Shown here: piece by piece, positions 1 to 8,249 of the stretch
How positions within the stretch are numbered: position 1 is the stretch's first letter
How the letters are laid out: each line of letters starts with the position of its first letter
Origin: Bdellovibrionales bacterium
Lineage (GTDB): Bacteria; Bdellovibrionota_G; JALEGL01; JAGRAY01
Length of the DNA stretch: 30,183 nt
Reading direction: 5' to 3'
Assembly (NCBI GenBank): GCA_020434375.1
Contig: JAGRAY010000003.1
Span: 1-30,183, forward strand
Position numbers and translations under genes: made by a program
The notes under the pieces: generated by a model
Told to the model about the DNA's origin: nothing
The model's input: only the letters and a program-made list of their open reading frames with translations
Databases searched by the model: none

Positions 1-944
1 TCAACATTCGGAATTTTTTTTGCTTCCTCTTCAAAAACCTCGACAAACATGCGACCAATGGTTTTTCGTTTAAACTCAGGATCCTCTTGGTCTCCTAGGG
101 CTTGGAAAAACTTATCGGAAGCATCTATTGTTTTTAAATTGAGTTTAAAGTGTTGCTTTAAATAACCATCGACCTCTTGCCGTTCATCTTTTCTAAGCAA
201 CCCATGATCCACAAAAATGGATGTTAGTTGGTCACCAAGAGCTTCGTTCAATAAAACAGCCACCACGGAAGAATCAACGCCTCCCGAAACGCCGCATATC
301 ACGTGTTTTTTTCCAACTCTCTGTTTGATGCTTTCGATTTGTGATTTTAGAAAGTTTTGCATGGTCCAATCTTTTTTGGCGCGGCATATTTCAAAAAGAA
401 AATTCGAAATGATTTTTTCACCGATTGAGGTGTGCGCAACCTCAGGATGAAATTGAACACCATAATAGGGCTTTGATTCATGACGAATCACCGCGTAGGG
501 AGAGTTTGCTGATTCACCAATTACAATAAACTGATTCGCAAGTTTTTCGACGCGATCACCGTGGCTCATCCAAACAGAATAAGCATGATCTGTTGTTAGC
601 CTTTGAAAAAGAGGGTCTTTCTTTTTAAAGACCACGTGAGCATGTCCAAATTCGCGTGCTTTTGCCGAAGCTACGTGTCCTCCCAATTTGTGGATCATTA
701 GTTGGGCACCGTAACAAATGCCCAAAACAGGTTTGTTCCAAGAAATAACTTCATCTGGCAGCCACGGTGCTTCATTTGCGTACACCGACGAGGGCCCTCC
801 AGACAAAACAATGCCTTCAACATCTTGCTGAAGCAGCTTTAAATCTGCGTTATAGGGCAAAATTTCGCAATAGACGTTTTTCTCGCGGATTCTGCGTGCG
901 ATCAATTGAGTATACTGTGATCCGTAGTCTAAAATTAGAATCAT
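1..944 (-). CDS. guaA: GMP synthase (glutamine-hydrolysing), C-terminal part outside window
   Basis: Converts XMP to GMP with ATP and glutamine, the last step of guanine nucleotide synthesis, in the cytosol. About 314 N-terminal residues are present. The class I glutamine amidotransferase domain comes first, with the nucleophile in GICYGAQ (Cys77) and the His/Glu pair in QFHPE (His166, Glu168). The ATP-pyrophosphatase P-loop SGGVDSS follows at residues 220-226. The family is usually about 515-525 residues, so the dimerisation domain lies beyond position 1. The ATG (complement 942-944) overlaps the guaB TGA, indicating a translationally coupled guaB-guaA operon. Nothing in the visible part is unusual. 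Confidence 0.97.
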   Translation of the reverse strand, partial: MILILDYGSQYTQLIARRIREKNVYCEILPYNADLKLLQQDVEGIVLSGGPSSVYANEAPWLPDEVISWNKPVLGICYGAQLMIHKLGGHVASAKAREFGHAHVVFKKKDPLFQRLTTDHAYSVWMSHGDRVEKLANQFIVIGESANSPYAVIRHESKPYYGVQFHPEVAHTSIGEKIISNFLFEICRAKKDWTMQNFLKSQIESIKQRVGKKHVICGVSGGVDSSVVAVLLNEALGDQLTSIFVDHGLLRKDERQEVDGYLKQHFKLNLKTIDASDKFFQALGDQEDPEFKRKTIGRMFVEVFEEEAKKIPNV

Positions 945-2401
945 GACATCGACGGATAATTTGGGGTTTCTTTTACAATAGCAACATCGTGAACATGACT
1001 TTCACGAAGGCCTGACTGCGTTATTCTAACAAATTGTACCTTTTGAAGATCGGAAATGTTTTTGGCGCCTGCGTAGCCCATTCCGGCTCGCAAGCCTCCT
1101 AATAATTGATGAATCACATTCGAAATAGAGCCTTTGTAAGGAACTCTTCCCTCCACGCCTTCAGGAACAAACTTATAACCTGACCCCATCTCCGATTGAA
1201 AATATCGATCGGCAGAACCATCTTTCATGGCTCCAATCGAACCCATGCCTCGATAAGCTTTGTAAGTTCGCCCCTGATAAAGAATTTCTTCTCCGGGCGC
1301 TTCGTCGGTTCCCGCAAACAAAGATCCGATCATCACTGTTGATGCTCCCGCACCTAGTGCCTTAACGATATCACCTGAAAATTTGATTCCACCGTCGCCG
1401 ATCACGGGAATGCCTTGTTTCTGAGCAACTTCAACCACTCTGAGAATGGCGGTAAACTGAGGCACACCAATGCCTGCAACCACACGCGTCGTACAAATAG
1501 AGCCCGGACCTATGCCAACTTTGATTGCATCAACTCCCGCATCAATAAGCGCATGGGCCGCTAAGCCCGTTGCGACGTTGCCTGCAATAACGTCAATTTT
1601 AGAATGTTTTTTCTTAAGCTTCGATACAAAATCCATCACCAGTTGAGAATGCCCATGTGCTGTATCAACCACAATGGCATCAACGTCTTCAGCAATGAGT
1701 GCCTCAGCACGTTCCATTTGTGAATCGCCTGTACCAACGGCTGCAGCGACCCGCAGGCGACCCTTTTCGTCTTTGCATGCTCTTGGAAATTCTGTCGCCT
1801 TCTTGATGTCTCGTATTGTAATAAGCCCTTTCAAATTTCCTTCCTGATCTACTACTAAGAGCTTTTCAATACGGTGTTTGTGGAGAAGATCTTTTGACTC
1901 TTCCAAAGTCGTGCCCTCGTGAGATGTAATGAGTTTGTCTTTGGTCATCACTTGCGAAACCTTTTGAGTCATGTCTTTTTCAAACTGAAGATCACGATTT
2001 GTTAAAATACCTTTGAGTTTGGTACCAACAGTAACAGGAATACCACTAATTTGATGTCGCCTCATAATCTCGATCGCTCGGCTTACGGGTTCTTCGGGAG
2101 AAATTGTGATTGGATCTGAAATCATGCCGCTTTCAGATTTTTTAACTTTTTTAACCTCTTGGGCTTGCTTCTCTATCGTAAAGTTTCGATGAATGACGCC
2201 CAATCCCCCATGTTGGGCCATGCGAATAGCCATTGCAGCTTCAGTCACCGTATCCATGGCTGCAGATAGAATTGGAATATTTAGTTGAATCTTTTTGGTT
2301 AAAACTGTCTCTAAATTGACCTCTTTTGGGAGCACTTTGCTATGTGCTGGCTCAACTAAGACATCATCAAAAGAAAGTGCTTCTTGTATTGTCCGTTCCA
2401 T
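941..2401 (-). CDS. guaB: IMP dehydrogenase
   Basis: Oxidises IMP to XMP with NAD+, the committed step towards GMP. The protein is 486 residues from the chosen start. An N-terminal barrel segment (EALSFDDVLVEPAHS) is followed by two CBS domains at about residues 90-205. The active-site loop GPGSICTTR has its catalytic cysteine near residue 303, and the mobile flap region RYFQSEMGSGYKF is present. The frame also allows an ATG at 2416 and a TTG at 2434. I chose the ATG at 2401 because it places the first conserved motif at the usual distance from the start; no start has a good Shine-Dalgarno sequence. The gene is divergent from the DUF1704-type gene with a 66-bp gap. Confidence 0.96.
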   Translation of the reverse strand: MERTIQEALSFDDVLVEPAHSKVLPKEVNLETVLTKKIQLNIPILSAAMDTVTEAAMAIRMAQHGGLGVIHRNFTIEKQAQEVKKVKKSESGMISDPITISPEEPVSRAIEIMRRHQISGIPVTVGTKLKGILTNRDLQFEKDMTQKVSQVMTKDKLITSHEGTTLEESKDLLHKHRIEKLLVVDQEGNLKGLITIRDIKKATEFPRACKDEKGRLRVAAAVGTGDSQMERAEALIAEDVDAIVVDTAHGHSQLVMDFVSKLKKKHSKIDVIAGNVATGLAAHALIDAGVDAIKVGIGPGSICTTRVVAGIGVPQFTAILRVVEVAQKQGIPVIGDGGIKFSGDIVKALGAGASTVMIGSLFAGTDEAPGEEILYQGRTYKAYRGMGSIGAMKDGSADRYFQSEMGSGYKFVPEGVEGRVPYKGSISNVIHQLLGGLRAGMGYAGAKNISDLQKVQFVRITQSGLRESHVHDVAIVKETPNYPSMS

Positions 2402-2467
2402 ACTATGCTTTATCATAGGATGTGAGAGCTGCAAAGGCTCTATTCAAACTAAAGTGGTGAAATTAAG

Positions 2468-3544
2468 ATGCCTTCAGAACTTATAAGAAAAGCCGACGAC
2501 ACACTTTACGAGCACCTTTACCGATTTCGTATTTTCGACTATCTAAATCCTCTCAACCGCCTAGAAGAAAAGGATAAGTTTCTGACCGCCTGGCGAAATG
2601 GAGAAACCTATCATCCGGTTTTTGAATACAAGAAACTGCCTGCAAGCTTAGGTAAGATCGAAACCAGCCTTAAAAACCTCAAATTTGACCAATCTGCGCT
2701 AGCCAAATTATATGAATCCACACGGGACGAATACCTAAGCGTGATAGGTCTTCTGAGAGTCCGCGGGAAAGAAAACTTTGGTGAAAAAGTGACTGAAGTT
2801 TATGGCGCCCCTAAGATCGATGCGATTGAAAAAAACCAAGACATCTTCAAAAAGGAGTCTCGTTTTCAAAGACCTCTTGAAATAGGCATCAAGGCCCTGT
2901 CTGAAACGCTTCGCAACAAAATTCGAGAAGAGCGAATTGAAGGATGGGAAATCACTGAAGATCCGTTATGTGTGGATTTTGCAGAGGCCGACGTATCCCA
3001 TCATAAAATAAGATTACAGACTGGCCTGCTGATTTCCAAGAAAGACATGAGACGTCTTCGGTACCGGCTTATTCAAGTTCATCTTTATCGTGCACAAAAT
3101 GGAGAACGCCAAACCTACAAAATATTTGGCATTGGTACAGCTGGAGCGTGGGCTACGGAAGAGGCCTTAGCCATGAACTTTGAGAAAACATTATCTCTGG
3201 CTGACACTGATATGATTCGAGTTTACGCAGGAAAGTTTTGGGCTTGCGCGTTGGCGCCGGTTCATTCTTTTTATGGTGTTTTCTCAAAACTGGAAACCGA
3301 ATTTGATTTGGAGACTGCTTATACGCTTACCGAGAGCGTCAAAAGAGGGCTCGCTAACACAGTTCAAACTGGCGGATGGACACGAGATCATACTTGCTTT
3401 ATCGAGCAGAAAAAGATATCCAATTTGAGTAAGGAAGATTTGCGATTACTTTATACGGGACGGATTTCCTTGCAACAATTAGATTTGGTTAGACATATGA
3501 TTTCAAAAGAAGAACTGATATCCCCCGCGTTTTTACCCAGGTAG
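2468..3544 (+). CDS. DUF1704/QEGLA-motif (MATCAP-like) family protein, degenerate zinc motif
   Basis: This 358-residue protein resembles the bacterial DUF1704 (TIGR02421, QEGLA-motif) family, related to the eukaryotic tyrosine carboxypeptidase MATCAP. The supporting segment is at residues 200-236: RLIQVHLYRAQNGE, then KIFGIGTAGAWATEEALA, matching the family pattern HEIGTH..R..NG followed by (Q/E)EGLA. Here the HExxxH motif has become R200-L-I-Q-V-H205, so the first zinc-binding His and the catalytic Glu are missing while the downstream Glu-Glu pair (231-232) is kept. It may therefore be a pseudoenzyme. It lies 9 bp ahead of an N-formylglutamate amidohydrolase-family gene, a pairing I recall from other bacteria. 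GGTGA upstream of the ATG serves as ribosome-binding site. Family is fairly sure; function is not known. Confidence 0.8.
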   Translation: MPSELIRKADDTLYEHLYRFRIFDYLNPLNRLEEKDKFLTAWRNGETYHPVFEYKKLPASLGKIETSLKNLKFDQSALAKLYESTRDEYLSVIGLLRVRGKENFGEKVTEVYGAPKIDAIEKNQDIFKKESRFQRPLEIGIKALSETLRNKIREERIEGWEITEDPLCVDFAEADVSHHKIRLQTGLLISKKDMRRLRYRLIQVHLYRAQNGERQTYKIFGIGTAGAWATEEALAMNFEKTLSLADTDMIRVYAGKFWACALAPVHSFYGVFSKLETEFDLETAYTLTESVKRGLANTVQTGGWTRDHTCFIEQKKISNLSKEDLRLLYTGRISLQQLDLVRHMISKEELISPAFLPR

Positions 3545-3553
3545 GCAACCCCC

Positions 3554-4363
3554 ATGGATGAAAATTTACTAGAAAAAATTAAACGTTTGCCTTGGGGTGA
3601 TATTAAAAAGCATATTGCGGCAAAAACACCTTTTGAAGCTATTAGCCCAATGGGATCAATGCTTATAAGAATCAATAAATATGAACCTTTGGTCGCATTA
3701 ATGCCCCATACAGGCCATCGCGTTCGCGAAGAGATTATTTCAAAAATGTCGATTGAAGAGGAAGATCGACTCAAAGACGAAGATGTTCACCTGCATTCGA
3801 TTGTAAAAGATTTTCCGGTGCAAATTTTTGGCCTTGACTCAAGATACGAATACGATGTCGATCGATCACGAAGCGACGCAATCTATCTTAAACCTTTCCA
3901 GTGTTGGGGAAAGAAAGTGTGGGTTAATCCTCCCTCCAAAGACGAAATTGAACTTTCCCTTCAAAAATACGATGAATTTCAAGAACTCATGGAATACCTC
4001 ACTGAAGAATTCATGAAAATGCACTCTAAACTCGTGTTCTTAGATTTGCACGGCATTGCCCCCAAAGCGGGAACCAAGATCACCGGCCCTTTCCAAATGG
4101 ATATCGATACCGCTTTTGTGACTCAGGAAAAAGCCAACAAATCATTGGATGCTTTCACGGCGTCGCTAAAAAATATTGCTCCTACTTTATCTGTAAGAGG
4201 TGGAACGAAAGTCGCCGGGTCGTTGGCTAAACATTTAAGCGACAATCCAAAGGCACTGGTTATTTCCTTGGGTATTGGAAGACCCGAACAACCTCAAAAT
4301 ATCCCATCTACGCTTTCTCAAGGTCTTTTAAAGAGTGCCATATCGTCTCTTGAAATTCTATAA
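3554..4363 (+). CDS. N-formylglutamate amidohydrolase family protein
   Basis: This 269-residue cytosolic protein fits the N-formylglutamate amidohydrolase (HutG-like FGase) fold. It has an early PHTGHR segment, a central DSRYEYDVDRSRSDAIY segment corresponding to the family's Asp/Asn-Arg-Pro region, and LDLHGIAP in place of the usual D-x-H-S metal-site motif. Classical members remove formyl from N-formylglutamate in histidine degradation, but there are no hut genes here. The gene sits directly behind the DUF1704-type gene and 2 bp ahead of an ABC exporter, so an acid or peptide substrate linked to those partners is more likely. Its substrate cannot be told from sequence. Confidence 0.8.
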   Translation: MDENLLEKIKRLPWGDIKKHIAAKTPFEAISPMGSMLIRINKYEPLVALMPHTGHRVREEIISKMSIEEEDRLKDEDVHLHSIVKDFPVQIFGLDSRYEYDVDRSRSDAIYLKPFQCWGKKVWVNPPSKDEIELSLQKYDEFQELMEYLTEEFMKMHSKLVFLDLHGIAPKAGTKITGPFQMDIDTAFVTQEKANKSLDAFTASLKNIAPTLSVRGGTKVAGSLAKHLSDNPKALVISLGIGRPEQPQNIPSTLSQGLLKSAISSLEIL

Positions 4364-4365
4364 AA

Positions 4366-5118
4366 ATGACTGAAAATCCAGCGGTTCGCATTGAAAATCT
4401 GGTGAAGATCTACGCTGGTGATGTCAATGCACTTCAAGGCATTTCGTTTAATATTCCGAAAGGAAGTTTCTTTGGTTTACTAGGTGCAAATGGCGCCGGT
4501 AAAACAACCACAATAAAAATTTTAACAGGGCTTTGCAACAAGACCTCAGGAAACGTGGAAGTTTTCGGAAAAAATCTTTCTAAAGAATATTTGGCATGTA
4601 GACGACTCATAGGCGTTGCTCCTCAAGAGTTTAATTTCGACAGATTTTTTCCTCTATCTAAAATCTTAGAATTTCAGGGTGGGTATTTTGGATTACCAGC
4701 CTCCATAGCTCGAAAACGAGCCGAAGAATTACTCAAGCAATTTGGACTCTGGGAAAAACGACATCAAAAATCTTCAATGCTTTCAGGAGGGATGAAACGC
4801 CGCCTTCTTTTGGTGAAGGCATTGATGCATGATCCAGAGATCTTGATTTTAGATGAGCCCACTGCAGGCGTTGACGTAGAACTTAGGCACGAGTTTTGGC
4901 GTTTTTTAAAAGAATGGAATCAAAAAGGAAAAACGATTATTTTAACAACGCATTATCTTGAAGAAGCTGAAAAGCTTTGTAGCGAAGTCGCTATTATTCA
5001 CGAAGGGCGCTTGGTGAAACATGCGCCCACTGGGGACATCCTAAAAGATTATGCGACACTTGAAGAAGCTTTTCTTTCTCAAACTGGAGCCAAACCTTAT
5101 AAAAGCATGGCTATATGA
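4366..5118 (+). CDS. ABC-2 type exporter ATP-binding protein (YadG-like)
   Basis: This 250-residue ATPase drives the permease encoded next to it. Walker A GANGAGKT is at residues 40-47, the Q-loop PQE near 86-88, the signature LSGGMKRR at 139-146, Walker B ILILDEP at 159-165 and the H-loop His at 196 (TTHYLEEAE). This is the CcmA/YadG class of ABC-2 export ATPases. The start follows the previous stop by only 2 bp with no strong ribosome-binding site, and the stop overlaps the permease start (ATGA), so all are probably translated from one message. The substrate is unknown; position after the DUF1704 and FGase-family genes suggests a shared pathway. Confidence 0.93.
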   Translation: MTENPAVRIENLVKIYAGDVNALQGISFNIPKGSFFGLLGANGAGKTTTIKILTGLCNKTSGNVEVFGKNLSKEYLACRRLIGVAPQEFNFDRFFPLSKILEFQGGYFGLPASIARKRAEELLKQFGLWEKRHQKSSMLSGGMKRRLLLVKALMHDPEILILDEPTAGVDVELRHEFWRFLKEWNQKGKTIILTTHYLEEAEKLCSEVAIIHEGRLVKHAPTGDILKDYATLEEAFLSQTGAKPYKSMAI

Positions 5119-5870
5119 CTGGTTTTTGGACTTTATTTAAAAGAGAATCTCTTCGGTTTTTAACCTTGCCTAATCAAACCCTCCTGCCAAGTGCGATCAA
5201 TGTTTTTCTCTACGTCATTGTTTTTGGCCATATTATTGGAAGTCAGGTCAAAGAAGTTCAGGGATTTTCGTTTATTGAGTTTGTTTTCCCGGGTTTGGTC
5301 ATGATGGGCACAACGACATCTGCCTTTCAAAACACTGCAACCACATTGTTTATAGCAAGGTGGGAGCAGTTTATTGATGACTTACTTGTTGCCCCTGTGA
5401 CTTACTTCCAGATGGTATGTGCATTTACACTATCGGCTGTTTTACGCGGAGTGCTTGTGGGGTTGATTTGTTTTTGCGTTGGATTTTTGTTTGGAGAGTT
5501 TACACTCGTGCATCCGTTTTTATTTTTAGTCTCTGTTGTCTCAGCATCTTTTTGCTTTGCTGGCATTGGTCTAATTAATGGCCTCTTTGCGAAACGCTGG
5601 GATCATATTGCCGTATTTCAAAATTATATCATCACGCCTTTTGTGTTTTTAGGAGGTGTTTTTTATTCTATGCAAATGCTGCCAGAGTCGATGCAGTGGA
5701 TGAGTTTCTTGAATCCTCTATTCTACATGGTTTCTATAATTCGATACGCTTGCATTGGTTACGCGGATATACCCTTTTACAAAGGTCTTATGGTAACTTT
5801 AACTTTAGGATCATTCTTTTTTTTAATTGCTCTGGAACTTTTTAGGCGTGGTGTAAACCTAAGAACCTAA
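5115..5870 (+). CDS. ABC-2 type exporter permease (YadH-like)
   Basis: This 251-residue inner-membrane protein has about six hydrophobic segments and is the membrane partner of the preceding ATPase. The ABC-2 pattern is clear: an N-terminal cytoplasmic helix (LFKRESLRFLTLPNQTLLPS), the FVFPGLVMMG segment, the conserved RWEQFIDDLLVAPVTY loop, and a C-terminal block with GGVFYSMQMLPESMQW followed by NPLFYMVSIIRYACIGYADI. This matches the YadH/NodJ family. It overlaps the ATPase by 4 bp (ATGA) and ends 7 bp before an RDD gene. Exported substrate not identifiable. Confidence 0.92.
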   Translation: MTGFWTLFKRESLRFLTLPNQTLLPSAINVFLYVIVFGHIIGSQVKEVQGFSFIEFVFPGLVMMGTTTSAFQNTATTLFIARWEQFIDDLLVAPVTYFQMVCAFTLSAVLRGVLVGLICFCVGFLFGEFTLVHPFLFLVSVVSASFCFAGIGLINGLFAKRWDHIAVFQNYIITPFVFLGGVFYSMQMLPESMQWMSFLNPLFYMVSIIRYACIGYADIPFYKGLMVTLTLGSFFFLIALELFRRGVNLRT

Positions 5871-5877
5871 TTTTCTT

Positions 5878-6738
5878 ATGACAGAATCTATCGAGTATAT
5901 ACAGGGGGGCTCATATAAAACGGTTCCTGCGCCTTTTTGGAAACGCACTTTGGCGTTTATCGTAGATATTAGCTATGTCACGCTCATTCAATACATTGTC
6001 TTACTATTGCTTTTTCTGTTTGTAGTAGCAATTGTTTTTGTTTTTAGCATGATATTTACAAATGTTTCCTTTGAAGCGACCGCTCAAAAATTGGCTACTC
6101 AATGGCAAGATCAAGCGTTTGGTTTGTTTCATTTGGGCATTATCTTACTTATCTTGCTTGCATTTGCTGTGATGTACCTTGTCCTCGCAGGATTTATTCA
6201 CGGATATTTTATTTACTACGAATATAAACAAAACACGACAAAGGGAAAAAAGCTTTTTGGTTTAAAACTCATCTCGATCAACGGTGCGCCTATTACTTTA
6301 AAACAATGCATGATCCGTGAAATGATGCGCTGGATTGAATTGCCACTTATTCTACCTGCGCTCATTAGCATTCTTGCCACAAAAAGACGCCAAAGACTGG
6401 GAGACCTTATGGCAGGCACCATGCTGATTTATTCAAAAACAGACGAGAAAAAGGACGAATATCTTTACCTACCAGCTGACGAGTTTTTACAAATGAAAAT
6501 AAAATGGACTATTCCCAAAATTGATCCTCATGACGCCAATATTTTTTTACAGTTTGCGTATCCAACGTATATCTACCCAAAACAGGACTGGCCATCGCTT
6601 GAACTACAAAAATATCATGAGGTTTTAAAACATTACTACGGCGTTACGGACGAACAGCTTTTAAAAAGAGATTTTCTTGAACAAATGCTGCGTTTTCATG
6701 CCGAAAATTGCTTGCATGTAACAAATGATCAAGGTTAA
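5878..6738 (+). CDS. RDD family membrane protein with C-terminal extension
   Basis: This 286-residue integral membrane protein has the RDD domain in residues ~15-185. An Arg-Asp pair lies in the first helix (WKRTLAFIVDISYV), three more hydrophobic helices follow, and the closing motif RRQRLGDLMAGTMLIY is present. After the domain comes an unusual soluble tail of about 95 residues with several aromatic and proline residues (IYPKQDWPSLELQKYH). RDD proteins are poorly understood and some are linked to ion homeostasis. The gene heads an RDD - RDD - SpoIIM run facing the MoxR/DUF58 operon, suggesting a joint membrane role. The ribosome-binding site is weak. Confidence 0.85.
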   Translation: MTESIEYIQGGSYKTVPAPFWKRTLAFIVDISYVTLIQYIVLLLLFLFVVAIVFVFSMIFTNVSFEATAQKLATQWQDQAFGLFHLGIILLILLAFAVMYLVLAGFIHGYFIYYEYKQNTTKGKKLFGLKLISINGAPITLKQCMIREMMRWIELPLILPALISILATKRRQRLGDLMAGTMLIYSKTDEKKDEYLYLPADEFLQMKIKWTIPKIDPHDANIFLQFAYPTYIYPKQDWPSLELQKYHEVLKHYYGVTDEQLLKRDFLEQMLRFHAENCLHVTNDQG

Positions 6739-6771
6739 CTTAAACATAGCTTAAACTTTAAGGAGAATTTT

Positions 6772-7215
6772 ATGGAATACGAACCTGCAGGATTTAGAGC
6801 GCGAGCCAACGCAGCTATTGTCGACGGTGTTATTATTACGGTTGCAACATTTCCTATTAGCTTACTATTAGGAATTCTGTGGGCAGTGTTTTCAGGACAA
6901 GGAGAAGAACCTGGTAGTTTACTTCAGCTTGTAAACATGGTTATCACCTACGGCATTGTCTTCTTATACTGGGGTTGGTTTTACAAAAACAAAGGAGCCT
7001 CGCCGGGTAAGTTAATGTTCAAGCTGAAAGTCGTGAAAACAGATACGGGTAAAAATCTTAGTTATAAAGATACATTTATGAGAGAATTTTTAGCAAAAAT
7101 TCTTTCTGCCGTTTTGCTGTTTGCTGGATATTTAATGGTCATTTTTCGCAATGATAAAAAAGCACTCCACGATATATTGGTCAACACACAGGTTTTGGCT
7201 GTTAAAAAAGCTTGA
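6772..7215 (+). CDS. RDD family membrane protein
   Basis: This 147-residue protein is a compact RDD domain: AGFRARANAAIVDGVII in the first helix, two further hydrophobic helices, GASPGKLMFKLKVV, and a closing KKALHDILVNTQVL. Length is typical for a stand-alone RDD protein. AAGGAGA 8 bp before the ATG is a strong ribosome-binding site, in contrast to the upstream RDD gene. The stop codon TGA overlaps the TTG start of the SpoIIM-family gene. It is a second, shorter paralogue of the upstream RDD protein only at fold level; the sequences are not close. Confidence 0.88.
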   Translation: MEYEPAGFRARANAAIVDGVIITVATFPISLLLGILWAVFSGQGEEPGSLLQLVNMVITYGIVFLYWGWFYKNKGASPGKLMFKLKVVKTDTGKNLSYKDTFMREFLAKILSAVLLFAGYLMVIFRNDKKALHDILVNTQVLAVKKA

Positions 7216-8249
7216 AACAATCTACACGTGCTTTGGTTGAACGATTTCAATCCTTGGCCGGTGAATTTGACTCTCACTTAAATCAACTAGAAACGCAAGC
7301 TGCAAGATCTAGTGCTTTTGAACTAGCTCGCGTCATTCAAATTCATGATGAGCTAACGTCAATGATGCACCATCTTCGTCAATCTAAGTTCATTGATTCA
7401 GATTTATTAGTTGATATTGAGGATCGATATTTTTCGTGCACGGCACAAATGCTTGCCCGATCAAATCAGACAAAACGCGTTTTGCCCTTTCGAAAGCGCT
7501 ATCATCGTGTTTGGAAGCAGCATTTTTCGCTATTTATTTTTACCACTGAACTTTTTGCCTTTTCTTGGATTATAGGGCTTTACCTTGGATGGACAACACC
7601 TGAATATGCGAGTCTTTTTTTGTCTCAGGGCCTTATGGAACATATTTTAGAGCGAAATGATTGGTTTGACTCTCTTCGATTCTTTCCTTTATTTGGTGGT
7701 ATTTCGATCGCCTTAAATAATATTATGGTTTGTATTAAAGTATTTTTCTTTTCTGCGTTTTTGGCCTTAGGTGGTTTGCTGCTTCTAATCTTTAATGGTT
7801 TTAATATCGGATTTATTATGACTTATTGTGCGCGCAACGGATTTGGAGACATCCTTACTGAATTTATGGTCACACACGGTATCTTAGAATTAACTTTAAT
7901 TGTTGCTAGCAGCTTTGCGGGATTAATTATGGCCAAAGAATTTTTTAATCGCGATTTTAAATCTTTTACCCATAGATTTTCAAGTGCAACAAAAGAAGGT
8001 TTGACGATTGTTGTTGGCATTATACCCTGGATGATGCTTGCCGCTATTTTTGAAGCTTTTGTTTCACCTTGGCAAGACTTTGGCTTTGGCAGCAAGGTTT
8101 TTATTGCAACAACGATTGCCGCTCTGTTTTGGATTTACACCTTAGCGCCAACGGGTGGCATTCTCAACGATGAACGGCGAATCAACCTGACACAGTTTCT
8201 TAAAAATCGTGTGCTTAAAACTCGAGCATTTGATAAATCCGTTTCATAG
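7212..8249 (+). CDS. SpoIIM-family (DUF95) integral membrane protein
   Basis: This 345-residue protein has an N-terminal helical cytoplasmic part (residues ~1-105) followed by several transmembrane helices. The SpoIIM-superfamily marks are a conserved Asn pair (ALNNIMV) in a helix, THGILELTLIVASSFAGL, and a later IPWMMLAAIFEAFVSPW. In sporulating Firmicutes SpoIIM acts in engulfment. In non-sporulating bacteria homologues sit beside RDD, MoxR and DUF58 genes, as here, with unknown function. The start is TTG overlapping the preceding stop. The 3' end overlaps the convergent DUF58 gene by 35 bp, so the two transcripts are antisense there. Confidence 0.88.
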   Translation: MKQSTRALVERFQSLAGEFDSHLNQLETQAARSSAFELARVIQIHDELTSMMHHLRQSKFIDSDLLVDIEDRYFSCTAQMLARSNQTKRVLPFRKRYHRVWKQHFSLFIFTTELFAFSWIIGLYLGWTTPEYASLFLSQGLMEHILERNDWFDSLRFFPLFGGISIALNNIMVCIKVFFFSAFLALGGLLLLIFNGFNIGFIMTYCARNGFGDILTEFMVTHGILELTLIVASSFAGLIMAKEFFNRDFKSFTHRFSSATKEGLTIVVGIIPWMMLAAIFEAFVSPWQDFGFGSKVFIATTIAALFWIYTLAPTGGILNDERRINLTQFLKNRVLKTRAFDKSVS

